NCBI RefSeq assembly: GCF_032056465.1
Contig: NZ_DAMBCL010000011.1
Strand: one strand, 5' to 3'
DNA: 64,000 nucleotides
Source of the DNA: Mobilicoccus sp032056465
Lineage (GTDB): Bacteria; Actinomycetota; Actinomycetes; Actinomycetales; Dermatophilaceae
Positions 42,709-51,318 of this stretch are shown here, one piece after another (position 1 is the first letter of the stretch; each line of letters begins with the position of its first letter). The notes under the pieces were generated by a model that was not told the DNA's origin, did not search any database, and saw nothing but the letters and a program-made list of their open reading frames with translations. The translations under genes were made by a program, and so were the position numbers.

Positions 42709-43734
42709 TCACCCGACCGGTGCCGATCCGTCGCCGATCGTTTCGTCGACGTCCTCCGGCTCCAGCGGGGTGAGGCCCGGCCCGTCGAGGCGGTCGGCCA
42801 CACTCCGCAGGATCGTCGTGAGGTCGGCCATGAGCCCGGAGTGCACGCCCCCACGACGCCACGCGAGGGCGATGTCGCGGTAGGGGGCAGGGTCGGCGAA
42901 GCGCCGCAGGACGACGCCCTCGGAGGCCGGGACCGGCGGGATGACGGACAGGTGCGGGAGCAGGGTGATGCCGATGCCGCCCGCGACCATGTGGCGCAAC
43001 GTCTCGAGGCTCGTCGCACGGAACCCGTCACGCTCGGCGGCGCCGGCGATGGAGCACACCTCGAGGGCCTGGTCGCGCAGGCAGTGACCGTCGGCGAGCA
43101 GGAGGACGTCCTGCCCACTCAGGGCCTCGGTGGTCACGGTGTCCGTCTCCACCGGCACCTCTCCCGAGGAGTCCCGCGGGGCGTCCCCCTGGTCCCGTCC
43201 CCGCATCCGGGCGAGCGGATGGCCGACGGGCGCGGCGAGGACGAACTCCTCGCGGAACAGGGGCGCGTGCGCGAACGCGGCGTCGACGGGTTGGGCGAGC
43301 ACGGCCGCGTCCAGGGTTCCGGCCTCGAGCATGCCGACGAGGTCGGAGGTCTTCTCCTCGACGAGAAGGAGCCGCAGGTCGGGTAGCGCCTCCTTGACCA
43401 GCGGCACCGCGTGAGGCAAAAGGTACGGCGCGAGAGTGGGGAAGACGCCCAGACGCAGCGTGCCCGACCGCGGGTCGGTCGCGTACCGCGCGATCGCCCG
43501 GATCTCGTCGGCCCCCGCGAGGACCGTCTTGGCACGGGCGAGGACGGACTCCCCCACCATCGTGAACAGCACGCCCCGGGAGCCGCGCTCGATGAGCGAC
43601 GCCCCGAGTTCGGTCTCGAGCTTCTTGATCTGCGTCGACAGCGTCGGCTGACTCACGTAGCAGGCGGCCGCGGCGCGCCCGAAGTGGCGGTGCTCCGACA
43701 GCGCGACGAGGTATTCGAGGTCACGAAGGTTCAT
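42709..43734 (-). CDS. oxyR: Hydrogen peroxide-inducible LysR regulator OxyR
   Basis: 341-residue LysR-type regulator. The winged helix-turn-helix is in residues 1-60 (LRDLEYLVALSEHRHFGRAA, CYVSQPTLSTQIKKLE), followed by a substrate-binding fold. The motif ADGHCLRDQALEVC places two Cys nine residues apart, exactly as the peroxide-sensing pair of E. coli OxyR (C199/C208). The ATG at 43734 follows GGGAGGG. It lies 37 bases after ahpF on the same strand, so it can be read through from the ahp genes it likely controls. Confidence 0.93.
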   Translation of the reverse strand: MNLRDLEYLVALSEHRHFGRAAAACYVSQPTLSTQIKKLETELGASLIERGSRGVLFTMVGESVLARAKTVLAGADEIRAIARYATDPRSGTLRLGVFPTLAPYLLPHAVPLVKEALPDLRLLLVEEKTSDLVGMLEAGTLDAAVLAQPVDAAFAHAPLFREEFVLAAPVGHPLARMRGRDQGDAPRDSSGEVPVETDTVTTEALSGQDVLLLADGHCLRDQALEVCSIAGAAERDGFRATSLETLRHMVAGGIGITLLPHLSVIPPVPASEGVVLRRFADPAPYRDIALAWRRGGVHSGLMADLTTILRSVADRLDGPGLTPLEPEDVDETIGDGSAPVG

Positions 43735-43771
43735 CGTCGTTCCCTCCCTCGTCGCGCCGTCGTGAGCGGGC

Positions 43772-45346
43772 TCACGAGGCGACTGCGGCCGGGGCGCTCG
43801 TGCGGATCAGGTGGTCGAACGCCGACAGCGCGGCGGTGGAGCCACCGCCCATCGCGACGACGATCTGCTTGAACGGCTCCGTCGTCGCGTCGCCGGCGGC
43901 GAAGACGCCGGGGACGTTCGTGTGGCCGGCCTCGTCGATGACGATCTCGCCGCGGTCGGACAGCTCGACCGAGCCGCGGAGCCAGTCGGTGTTCGGCAAC
44001 AGGCCGATCTGGACGAAGACGCCCTGGAGCTCCACGGTGCGGCTCTCACCCGAGGCGCGGTCCTCGTAGACGAGGCCGGTGACCTGGGTGCCGTCGCCGA
44101 GCACCTCGGTCGTCCTCGCCCCGAGGACGATGTCGACGTTGTCCAGGCTGCGGAGTTTGCGCTGGAGCACGTCGTCGGCGCGCATCTCGTCGAGGAACTC
44201 GATGAGGGTGACGTGCCCGACGATGCCCGCGAGGTCGATCGCGGCCTCGACGCCGGAGTTGCCGCCGCCGATGACGGCCACGCGCTTGCCCTTGAACAAC
44301 GGACCGTCACAGTGCGGGCAGAAGGTCACGCCCTTGTTGCGGTACTCGTCCTCGCCCGGCACCCCCATCGTGCGCCAGCGGGCACCCGTGGCGAGCACGA
44401 CGTTCCTCGCGGCGAGCTCACCGCCCCCCTCGAACTCGACGCGGTGGAGCCCGTCCTCACCGGCGACGCGCAGTGCGCTCGCCCGCTGACCCTTGATCAT
44501 CTCGGTCTCGTAGGCGTTGACGTGCTCCTCGAGCGCGGCGGCGAGCTTCGGCCCCTCCGTGTAGGGGACGGAGACGAGGTTCTCGATGGCCATCGTGTCG
44601 AGGACCTGCCCGCCGAACCGCTCGGCGACGAGGCCGGTGCGGATGCCCTTGCGGGCGGCGTAGATCGCGGCCGACGCGCCCGCGGGGCCACCACCGACGA
44701 CGAGGACGTCGAAGGGGTCCATCGCGGTCATCCGCTCGGCCTCGCGGCTGGAGGCGCCGGTGTCGATCTTGCCGACGATGTCACGGGCGTCCATGCGCCC
44801 CTGACCGAAGAGCTCCCCGTCGAGATACATCGTCGGGACGGCGAGGACGTTCTTCTCGGTGATCTCGTCCTGGAACAGCGAGCCCTCGACGGCGGTGTGC
44901 CGGATGTGCGGGTTGAGCGCCGCCATCGTGTTGAGCGCCTGCACCACGGTGGGGCAGTTCTGACAGCTCAGCGACATGTAGGTGACGAAGTGGTGGTCCT
45001 CCTGGATCGCCGCGATCGACTCCAGCACCGCCTCGTCCTCCTTCGGCGGGTGGCCGCCGACGTGCAGGAGCGCGAGGACGAGCGAGGTGAACTCGTGCCC
45101 CAGGGGCAGGCCGGCGAACTCGACGCGGGCCGCCTCCCCCACGCGGGCGATGCCGAAGGAGGGCGTGCGCGTCGCCGTGCCGTCGGTGCGCACCGAGACC
45201 TTGTCGGACTGGGCCGCGATGTCCTCGAGCATCCCGCGCATCTCGACGCTCTTGGCGCCGTCGTCGAGGGTGGCGACGAGCTCGATGGGCTCGCGGACCA
45301 TCTCGAGGTAGCTCTTCAACTGGGTCTTGAGGGCGGCATCGAGCAC
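43772..45346 (-). CDS. ahpF: Alkyl hydroperoxide reductase subunit F
   Basis: 524-residue flavoprotein disulfide reductase that passes electrons from NADH to AhpC. The N-terminal tandem thioredoxin-fold domain has SLSCQNCPTVVQ (CxxC at about residues 128-131). A thioredoxin-reductase-like body has FAD motif VVGGGPAGASAAIYAARKG, redox site FCPHCDGPLF, NAD motif IGGGNSGVEAAIDLAG and GVFAAGDATTEPFKQI. Length equals E. coli AhpF. GTG 45346 has AAAGGAC upstream. Same direction as ahpC, 235 bp downstream, with a stem-loop between. Confidence 0.95.
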   Translation of the reverse strand: MLDAALKTQLKSYLEMVREPIELVATLDDGAKSVEMRGMLEDIAAQSDKVSVRTDGTATRTPSFGIARVGEAARVEFAGLPLGHEFTSLVLALLHVGGHPPKEDEAVLESIAAIQEDHHFVTYMSLSCQNCPTVVQALNTMAALNPHIRHTAVEGSLFQDEITEKNVLAVPTMYLDGELFGQGRMDARDIVGKIDTGASSREAERMTAMDPFDVLVVGGGPAGASAAIYAARKGIRTGLVAERFGGQVLDTMAIENLVSVPYTEGPKLAAALEEHVNAYETEMIKGQRASALRVAGEDGLHRVEFEGGGELAARNVVLATGARWRTMGVPGEDEYRNKGVTFCPHCDGPLFKGKRVAVIGGGNSGVEAAIDLAGIVGHVTLIEFLDEMRADDVLQRKLRSLDNVDIVLGARTTEVLGDGTQVTGLVYEDRASGESRTVELQGVFVQIGLLPNTDWLRGSVELSDRGEIVIDEAGHTNVPGVFAAGDATTEPFKQIVVAMGGGSTAALSAFDHLIRTSAPAAVAS

Positions 45347-45485
45347 GGGGCGTCCTTTCCTGGGGACGACGGGGCCGGGGGCGCGCGGACAGCGCGCATC
45401 GCGGCGCGAGACAAGTGGCGGATGGATCCTCGTGGGCGACGAGCACGGGACTCGGCGCCCACGACGCCCCATCCACGAGACCTCA

Positions 45486-45534
45486 CCGCACCCCGATGCG
45501 TATCAGGGGAGGTGCGAGACGCACCGGGGTGCGG
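45486..45534 (-). other. Intercistronic stem-loop between ahpC and ahpF
   Basis: CCGCACCCCG and CGGGGTGCGG (10-bp perfect stem) flank a loop containing the palindrome GATGCGTATC. It sits 48 bases after the ahpC stop. It could be a partial terminator or an mRNA-protecting hairpin giving more ahpC than ahpF. Confidence 0.5.
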
Positions 45535-45581
45535 CGAGGGAGTTCGTGGGGTCGGCGTGACCGACCGGTGGGACGCTGGGA

Positions 45582-46145
45582 TCAGATCTTGCCGACGAGG
45601 TCCAGACCCGGCGTGAGGGTGGTCTCGCCCTCTTCCCACTTGGCGGGGCAGACCTCGCCCGGGTGGTTGCGGACGTACTGCGCGGCCTTGACCTTGCGCA
45701 TGAGCTCGGAGGCGGAGCGGCCGATGCCCTCGGCGGTGACCTCGATGTACTGGATGACACCGTCGGGGTCGACGAGGAACGTCGCGCGGTCGGCGAGGCC
45801 GGCTCCCGGACGCATGTTCTGGAAGTTGTTGGTGATGACGCCGTTCGGGTCACCGAGCATGTAGTAGTCGATCTTGCCGATCGTCTCGGACGCGTCGTGC
45901 CAGGCCTTGTGCACGAAGTGGGTGTCGGTGGAGACCGAGAAGACCTCGACGTCGAGCTTCTTCAGCTCGTCGTAGTGGTCGGCGAGGTCGCCGAGCTCGG
46001 TGGGGCACACGAACGTGAAGTCGGCGGGGTAGAAGAAGAAGATCCCCCACTTGCCGCGGACGTCCGCGTCGGACACCTCGACGAAGTCACCGCTCTTGAA
46101 GGCGGTGGTCTCGAAGGGGAGGATCTCGGTGTTCATCAAGGACAT
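45582..46145 (-). CDS. ahpC: Peroxiredoxin AhpC (alkyl hydroperoxide reductase subunit C)
   Basis: 187-residue typical 2-Cys peroxiredoxin reducing H2O2 and organic peroxides. FFFYPADFTFVCPTELGDL holds the peroxidatic Cys (about residue 47), and GEVCPAKWEEG the resolving Cys (about 166), followed by the C-terminal helix. Length matches E. coli AhpC and, unlike the mycobacterial AhpC/AhpD type, pairs with AhpF. ATG 46145 has GAGGAG 9 bases upstream. Two palindromes upstream suit OxyR control. Confidence 0.96.
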   Translation of the reverse strand: MSLMNTEILPFETTAFKSGDFVEVSDADVRGKWGIFFFYPADFTFVCPTELGDLADHYDELKKLDVEVFSVSTDTHFVHKAWHDASETIGKIDYYMLGDPNGVITNNFQNMRPGAGLADRATFLVDPDGVIQYIEVTAEGIGRSASELMRKVKAAQYVRNHPGEVCPAKWEEGETTLTPGLDLVGKI

Positions 46146-46203
46146 GCGTTGCGCTCCTCGGGTCGTGTCGCTGAGCCGGGTTGCTCGGGTGCTTCCCCCG
46201 GTA

Positions 46204-46222
46204 CACATAGAGACCCTATATG
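46204..46222. promoter_or_regulatory. Palindrome upstream of ahpC, probable OxyR site (proximal)
   Basis: CACATAG-AGACC-CTATATG, 7-bp arms with one mismatch, 59 bases before the ahpC ATG. The ATAG/CTAT arms and spacing resemble LysR-type sites. On the ahpC strand it contains TATAGG/TAGGGT, which may also be the -10. Confidence 0.5.
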
Positions 46223-46268
46223 GAAAACGCGGCAATCGAAAGCCGATGTCGATGAATCATTCGCATCC

Positions 46269-46293
46269 GACCCATAGGTGGCGCCTATAGGTC
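46269..46293. promoter_or_regulatory. Palindrome upstream of ahpC, probable OxyR site (distal)
   Basis: GACCCATAGG-TGGCG-CCTATAGGTC, 10-bp arms with one mismatch, sharing the ATAG/CTAT half-sites of the proximal palindrome. It lies between dapE and ahpC. Confidence 0.55.
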
Positions 46294-46326
46294 GTGACGG
46301 CGACGAGGTCGTGTGGGCGACGCCGG

Positions 46327-47415
46327 TCAGGGGGTCGGCGCCGGCGACAACCACCGCAGCAGGGCCTCCTCGGCCTCCCGGAGTTGACTCACGGGGCAAC
46401 GCTCGTCGTCCTTGTGGGCGAGCAGGGGGTCTCCGGGACCGAAGTTCACCGCCGGCACCCCGAGGCCGGAGAACCGCGCGACGTCGGTCCATCCCTGTTT
46501 ACCGGTCACCTCTCCCCCGATGGCCTCGACGAACGCCGCGGCGGCCGGGCGGTCGAGGCCGGGGCGGGCGCCGCCGGCGCTGTCGACCACCTCGAGGTCG
46601 AACCCCTCGAAGAGATCACGGACGTGGGCGATGGCGGCCTCGACGTCGATGTCGGGCGCGAACCGGTAGTTGACGGTGACGACGCAACGGTCGGGGACGA
46701 CGTTCGTCGCGATCCCGCCGGTGATGGCGACCGCGGACATGCCCTCCCGGTAGGTGAGTCCGTCGACCTCGACCTCCCGCGGCTCGTAGTCGGCTAGCCG
46801 GGCGAGGATGGGGGCCGCCGCGTGGATCGCGTTCTCCCCCATCCACGGACGGCCCGAGTGCGCGGCGACCCCGGAGGTCCTCACCTCGACCCGCAGGGTG
46901 CCCTTGCACCCGCCCTCGACGAGGGCCTTCGTGGGTTCGAGCAGCACGGCGAAGTCGCCGAGGAACAGGTCGGGCCGTGTCGCGGTGAGGCGGGTGAGGC
47001 TGTTGCGTTCCGCCTCGACCTCCTCGCAGTCGTAGAAGACGAACGTGAGGTCGCGAGTGGGCTCGGGCAGCAGGTGGGCGAGGCGCAACTGCACCGCGAC
47101 CCCACCCTTCATGTCGACGGTGCCGCGGCCCCACAGCTCCTCCCCCTCCGGGCCCGGCTGCCGACGGGTGGGCAGGTTGGGCGGGTCGGTGAGGGGCACG
47201 GTGTCGAGGTGGCCGGCGAGGAGGACCCGCTCGTCACGACCGAGGTCGGTGCGGGCGATGACCGTGTTGCCGTCGCGGATGACGTCGAGGTGCGGCAGCG
47301 CCGTCAAGGCCGTCTCGACGGCGTCGGCGAGCGCGTCCTCCTCCCCGCTCACCGATTCCATGTCGCAGATCGCGGCGGTGAGGGTGACGACGTCGGCGGT
47401 GAGATCGAGGCCCAT
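46327..47415 (-). CDS. dapE: Succinyl-diaminopimelate desuccinylase
   Basis: 362-residue M20 zinc hydrolase that removes succinate from N-succinyl-LL-DAP, giving LL-DAP for lysine and peptidoglycan. Metal ligands appear in LLAGHLDTVPL, GRGTVDMKGG, YDCEEVEAERN (catalytic Glu plus ligand) and the final AHKDDE His. The dimerisation lid lies at about residues 175-285. ATG 47415 is seven bases after TACCGT, so the mRNA is likely leaderless. dapD lies 1.9 kb away, and the order resembles Rv1201c-Rv1202. Confidence 0.93.
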   Translation of the reverse strand: MGLDLTADVVTLTAAICDMESVSGEEDALADAVETALTALPHLDVIRDGNTVIARTDLGRDERVLLAGHLDTVPLTDPPNLPTRRQPGPEGEELWGRGTVDMKGGVAVQLRLAHLLPEPTRDLTFVFYDCEEVEAERNSLTRLTATRPDLFLGDFAVLLEPTKALVEGGCKGTLRVEVRTSGVAAHSGRPWMGENAIHAAAPILARLADYEPREVEVDGLTYREGMSAVAITGGIATNVVPDRCVVTVNYRFAPDIDVEAAIAHVRDLFEGFDLEVVDSAGGARPGLDRPAAAAFVEAIGGEVTGKQGWTDVARFSGLGVPAVNFGPGDPLLAHKDDERCPVSQLREAEEALLRWLSPAPTP

Positions 47416-47422
47416 GCCCCCC

Positions 47423-47428
47423 ACGGTA
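47423..47428 (-). promoter_or_regulatory. -10 box of a probable leaderless dapE transcript
   Basis: TACCGT (minus strand), seven bases (GGGGGGC), then the ATG at 47415. Confidence 0.55.
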
Positions 47429-47592
47429 GGCGGTCGTCGAGCCGCGGCGGACGGGGCGGTCCAGGGCACGCGGCCTCTCGCCCACTCATGTTCGTCGGAC
47501 GACGGTCGATCTGTGCGGGACAGGCACCGTTCGCCTCCGGCGATCCCCCCGGCCCGCCACCTGGTCCAGACGCCACGACGAACGGTGAACAG

Positions 47593-49242
47593 ATGAACCC
47601 CAGCTCCACCCAGGCCCCCGACGACGTCCACCGCGCCGAGCGCGTCGGAACGCGACGGCTCGGCATCAGGGGCAAGATGCTGTCGATCGGGGCGGTCGGC
47701 CTGCTCGTCGCCCTCCTCATCACCGTGATGAGCCTGTGGTCCCTCGCGCGTCTCACCGAGGCGTCGGAGGAACAGGGTGCGGCCTACGAGGTCCTCCTCC
47801 TCACCGACGACATCGGCGCCCAGATCGAGGCCGTCAACGGTCGGCAGAACGGCTACGTCATCGAGGCGATGGAGGCCGGTCCCGCGGCGGTGGAGGACTC
47901 CGCTCCCAGCCGCAAGGCGTACCTCGCCGCCCTGACGACGCTCAAGAAGGACCTCGAACTCATCGAGCCCCGGCTGCGCACGGAGAAGGGCAAGGCCACG
48001 CTGCAACAGCTGAAGGCGGACGTCGGCACGTGGGAGCAGGTCGACGCCCGTGTCGTCGCCGGCATCCGGGCCGGAGAGATGGCGCAGGCCAGGAGGGCCG
48101 CCGTCGCCGAGGCCGGAACCGTCATCGAGACGATCGCCAAGGATGCCGAGACGATCGCGGAGACGGCGCACGGCCGGGTCACGGCCGCGGAGGAGAACCT
48201 CAAGGACGTCCGCGCCACGACGATCCCCTTCGCCCTCGCGACCCTGGCCGTCGGCGCGCTCGCGCTCATCCTCCTCGCGATGCGCATCAGTTCCGCCGTC
48301 CTGCGGACCGTCCGCACCGTCCTCGCGAGCGTCACCGCGATGGGAGCGGGTGATCTGCGGGTCCCCGCGGCCGTCGAGGCGAACGACGAGATCGGTGACA
48401 TGGCACGGGCACTGGACCGCAGCCGCGAGTCCATGCGGCTCGTCCTGCAGCAGGTCGGGGACGCCTCCTCGACCGTGTCCGCCGCCTCCGAGGAGCTGAC
48501 GGCGACCGCCTCGCAGATGAGTTCCAGCGCCTCGCTGAGCGCCGAACGTGCCGGCTCCGCCTCCTCCGCCGCGGGGGACGTCTCCCAGAACGTCTCGACG
48601 GTCGCCGCCGGCACGGAGGAGATGACCGCGAGCATCCGCGAGATCTCCAAGAACGCCAACGACGCCGCCGGTGTCGCCGCCTCGGCCGTCCAGGTCGCCG
48701 ACAGGACGAACTCCACCGTCGCCCAGCTCGGGACGAGCTCGGCCGAGATCGGTGAGGTCGTCAAGGCGATCACCTCGATCGCCGAGCAGACCAACCTGCT
48801 CGCGCTCAACGCGACGATCGAGGCCGCCCGCGCCGGTGAGGCCGGCAAGGGCTTCGCGGTCGTGGCGAACGAGGTCAAGGACCTCGCGCAGGAGACGAGC
48901 AAGGCCACCGAGGACATCGGCCGCCGGGTCGAGGCGATCCAGGCCGACACCGAGGCCGCCGTCGCCGCGATCAGCGAGATCGCCTCGATCATCGCCCAGA
49001 TCAACGACACCCAGGCGACCATCGCCTCGGCCGTCGAGGAGCAGACCGCGACGACCAACGAGATGGGCCGCAACGTCACCGACGCCTCCACCGGCGCCGG
49101 TCGGATCGCCGAGTACGTCGGCGAGGTCGCCGCCGCCTCGAGCGAGACGACCCAGGCTGCGGGCGACACCTCCCGGGCCGCGCACGAACTCGCGGAGCGC
49201 GCGCACGAACTGCAGACGCTCGTCCGTCGGTTCAGCTACTGA
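47593..49242 (+). CDS. Methyl-accepting chemotaxis protein
   Basis: 549-residue chemoreceptor. TM1 at about residues 33-55 (MLSIGAVGLLVALLITVMSLW), an extracytoplasmic four-helix-bundle-type sensor to about 205, TM2 at about 212-234 (TIPFALATLAVGALALILLA), HAMP about 235-288, then the signalling coiled coil with the invariant hairpin tip EQTNLLALNATIEAARAGE. The ligand domain resembles the 4HB_MCP class; no binding motif is evident. ATG 47593 is the first Met before the basic N-terminus; its ribosome-binding site is weak. No che or fla genes are in the window, so a motile host or an orphan receptor is implied. Confidence 0.93.
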   Translation: MNPSSTQAPDDVHRAERVGTRRLGIRGKMLSIGAVGLLVALLITVMSLWSLARLTEASEEQGAAYEVLLLTDDIGAQIEAVNGRQNGYVIEAMEAGPAAVEDSAPSRKAYLAALTTLKKDLELIEPRLRTEKGKATLQQLKADVGTWEQVDARVVAGIRAGEMAQARRAAVAEAGTVIETIAKDAETIAETAHGRVTAAEENLKDVRATTIPFALATLAVGALALILLAMRISSAVLRTVRTVLASVTAMGAGDLRVPAAVEANDEIGDMARALDRSRESMRLVLQQVGDASSTVSAASEELTATASQMSSSASLSAERAGSASSAAGDVSQNVSTVAAGTEEMTASIREISKNANDAAGVAASAVQVADRTNSTVAQLGTSSAEIGEVVKAITSIAEQTNLLALNATIEAARAGEAGKGFAVVANEVKDLAQETSKATEDIGRRVEAIQADTEAAVAAISEIASIIAQINDTQATIASAVEEQTATTNEMGRNVTDASTGAGRIAEYVGEVAAASSETTQAAGDTSRAAHELAERAHELQTLVRRFSY

Positions 49243-49269
49243 CCCGACCCGCCTCCGCGGGCCGGAGCG

Positions 49270-49300
49270 GGTACCGGGGCACCGGCGGCGCCCCGGTACC
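49270..49300. promoter_or_regulatory. Perfect 11-bp inverted repeat overlapping the dapD promoter
   Basis: GGTACCGGGGC (49270-49280), 9-base spacer, GCCCCGGTACC (49290-49300). The right arm runs into the dapD -10 TACCCT. It may be the terminator of the chemoreceptor gene, an operator on dapD, or both. Confidence 0.6.
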
Positions 49301-49302
49301 CT
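49297..49302 (+). promoter_or_regulatory. -10 box of a probable leaderless dapD transcript
   Basis: TACCCT, seven bases, then the ATG at 49310. Confidence 0.5.
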
Positions 49303-49309
49303 CGTGCAC

Positions 49310-50248
49310 ATGACTTCGCGTGCGGCCTGGGGCTTCGGACTGGTGACGACGACCGTCGGTGAGGGTGGCGAGGGCACCGTGCTCGACACGTGGTTCCCCG
49401 AGCCGCGCCTCGGCGAGGCCCCCGCCGGCGAGGAGGCACCGGCCGACCTCACGGCGCTCGCCGGCGAGGACGAGCGCCGCGGCGTGCGGCTCTCCGTGGA
49501 GCGTGTCGAGATCGACCTCGACGCCGCCCCGGCGAACGTCCCCGACGCCTACCTTCGCCTCCACCTGCTGTCCCACCGGCTCGTCGAGCCCAACTCGATC
49601 GACCTCGACGGACTCTTCGGCGTCCTCACCAACGTCGTGTGGACCAACCACGGCCCGTGTGCCGTCGACGGGTTCGAGGCCACGAGGGTCCGTCTGCGCG
49701 CCGCGGGAGCGGTGCAGGTCTTCGGTATCGACAAGTTCCCCCGGATGACCGACTACGTCGTCCCCGCAGGCGTGCGCATCGGCGACGCCGACCGGGTCCG
49801 GCTCGGCGCCCACCTCGCCGAGGGCACGACGGTCATGCACGAGGGCTTCGTCAACTTCAACGCCGGCACCCTCGGCCACTCGATGATCGAAGGGCGGATC
49901 AGCCAGGGCGTCGTCGTCGACGACGGGTCCGACGTCGGCGGCGGGGCCTCGACGATGGGCACCCTGTCCGGCGGTGGCACCGAACGCGTGCGCATCGGCA
50001 GGCGTTGCCTGCTCGGCGCGGAGGCCGGCATCGGCATCGCGCTCGGCGACGACTGCGTGGTCGAAGCCGGGCTCTACGTGACGGCCGGCACCAAGGTCAC
50101 CTTGGGGGACGGCCGTGTCGTCAAGGCCGCCGAGCTCTCCGGTCAGGACGGGTTGCTGTACCTCCGCAACTCGGTCACCGGCGCCGTCGAGGCCCGCGCC
50201 CGCGACGGGCACGGGATCACGCTCAACTCCGACCTCCACGCCAACTGA
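49310..50248 (+). CDS. dapD: 2,3,4,5-tetrahydropyridine-2,6-dicarboxylate N-succinyltransferase
   Basis: 312-residue actinobacterial-type DapD that succinylates tetrahydrodipicolinate in the DAP/lysine pathway. The N-terminal domain (to about residue 160) is followed by a left-handed beta-helix of hexapeptide repeats (VRLGAHLAEGTTV, GHSMIEGRISQGVVV, DDGSDVGGGASTMGTLSGGG) and the C-terminal CoA region (LGDDCVVEAGLYVTAGTKV). Substrate-binding motifs GFVNFNAGTLG and ASTMGTLSGGG are intact. ATG 49310 has the leaderless box. Confidence 0.95.
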   Translation: MTSRAAWGFGLVTTTVGEGGEGTVLDTWFPEPRLGEAPAGEEAPADLTALAGEDERRGVRLSVERVEIDLDAAPANVPDAYLRLHLLSHRLVEPNSIDLDGLFGVLTNVVWTNHGPCAVDGFEATRVRLRAAGAVQVFGIDKFPRMTDYVVPAGVRIGDADRVRLGAHLAEGTTVMHEGFVNFNAGTLGHSMIEGRISQGVVVDDGSDVGGGASTMGTLSGGGTERVRIGRRCLLGAEAGIGIALGDDCVVEAGLYVTAGTKVTLGDGRVVKAAELSGQDGLLYLRNSVTGAVEARARDGHGITLNSDLHAN

Positions 50249-50262
50249 GGCCGGCCTCCGCC

Positions 50263-51120
50263 TTGCCCATCGATGCGAGCACGCGTCGTCGACGCCGAGG
50301 CGGGTGCCTCGTCACGATCGCGCTGCTCGTCCTCGGCCTCGTCCTCGGTGTGTGGGGCATCGACCGGCACCTCGTGCCCGCCCTCACCCCCGAGATGTGC
50401 ACGGTCGAGATCGGCGATCAGTCCACGACCCTCGCGCCCGAGCAGGCCGAGAACGCCGCAACGATCGCGGCCGTGGGCGTGCGCCGCGGACTCCCCCAGC
50501 GAGCGGTGACGATCGCACTCGCGACCGCGCTGCAGGAGTCCAAGCTGCGCAACCTCGACCACGGCGATCGCGACTCCCTCGGCCTGTTCCAGCAGCGCCC
50601 CAGCCAGGGCTGGGGCACACCGGCACAGTTGCGGGACCCGGTGTACGCGACCGAGGCGTTCTACGACCATCTCGTGCGGGTACGGGACTACCGAGACCTG
50701 CCGCTCACGGTGGTCGCGCAGAAGGTGCAGCGCAGCGGTTTCCCCGACGCCTACGCCCGCCACGAGGAACGCGCGACCCTGCTGTCGACCGCGTTCACCG
50801 GTCGGGAGCCGGCCGCGGTGACGTGCAGCCTCGATGACCCCGAGGCGCGCTCCTCCACGGCCGACATCCGCGCGGCGCTCGAGGCGCAACTCGGTGTCTC
50901 CCCCGCTGCCTCGGGCGATCGGGTCACGGGTGTGGTCGCCTCACCGCAGCTGGCCTGGGCCACCGCGAGCTGGGCCGTGGCCCACGCCGACAGCACCGGC
51001 ATCACCGAGGTCACCGTGGCCGACCGCACATGGAGTCGAGGACACACCGCCCGGGCGACGCGATGGGTGACGGGCCCGGACACCGGCGCGAGGTCCGTGA
51101 CGATCTCGACGACGCCCTGA
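50263..51120 (+). CDS. Membrane-anchored lytic-transglycosylase-like protein
   Basis: 285-residue protein. A basic N-terminus (TRRRRRGGCL) leads into one transmembrane helix (about residues 17-35, VTIALLVLGLVLGVWGI). The outer domain contains ALQESKLRNLDHGDRDSLGLFQQRPSQGWG with a catalytic-type Glu (about residue 90), as in SLT/lysozyme-like peptidoglycan hydrolases, followed by PVYATEAFYDHL. The C-terminal 90 residues are unassigned. No ATG or GTG lies before the helix in this frame, so TTG at 50263, 14 bases after dapD, is the best start; this is uncertain. Peptidoglycan role inferred. Confidence 0.75.
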   Translation: MPIDASTRRRRRGGCLVTIALLVLGLVLGVWGIDRHLVPALTPEMCTVEIGDQSTTLAPEQAENAATIAAVGVRRGLPQRAVTIALATALQESKLRNLDHGDRDSLGLFQQRPSQGWGTPAQLRDPVYATEAFYDHLVRVRDYRDLPLTVVAQKVQRSGFPDAYARHEERATLLSTAFTGREPAAVTCSLDDPEARSSTADIRAALEAQLGVSPAASGDRVTGVVASPQLAWATASWAVAHADSTGITEVTVADRTWSRGHTARATRWVTGPDTGARSVTISTTP

Positions 51121-51176
51121 CCGACGGCGCACTGACCGACGACTCACTGACCGGCGACTCACTGACCGACGTCGCC
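51117..51176. repeat. 15-bp tandem repeat after the lytic-transglycosylase gene (4 copies)
   Basis: Four units of CTGACCGACGACTCA with small changes begin at the stop codon of the upstream gene (the TGA is in the first unit). Each unit carries another in-frame TGA. Confidence 0.85.
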
Positions 51177-51318
51177 CTGAGCTTCATGCCGCCGACACGA
51201 CGAGGCACGACCTTCCTGAGGGCGCCGACCGGCGTGAGGGCGCGACCTCTCGATCAGGAGGTGGTTCGTGCCGGGTCGCGGCGTTCGTCGGAGCGCGGCG
51301 GACTGAGCTCCCCCGCGC

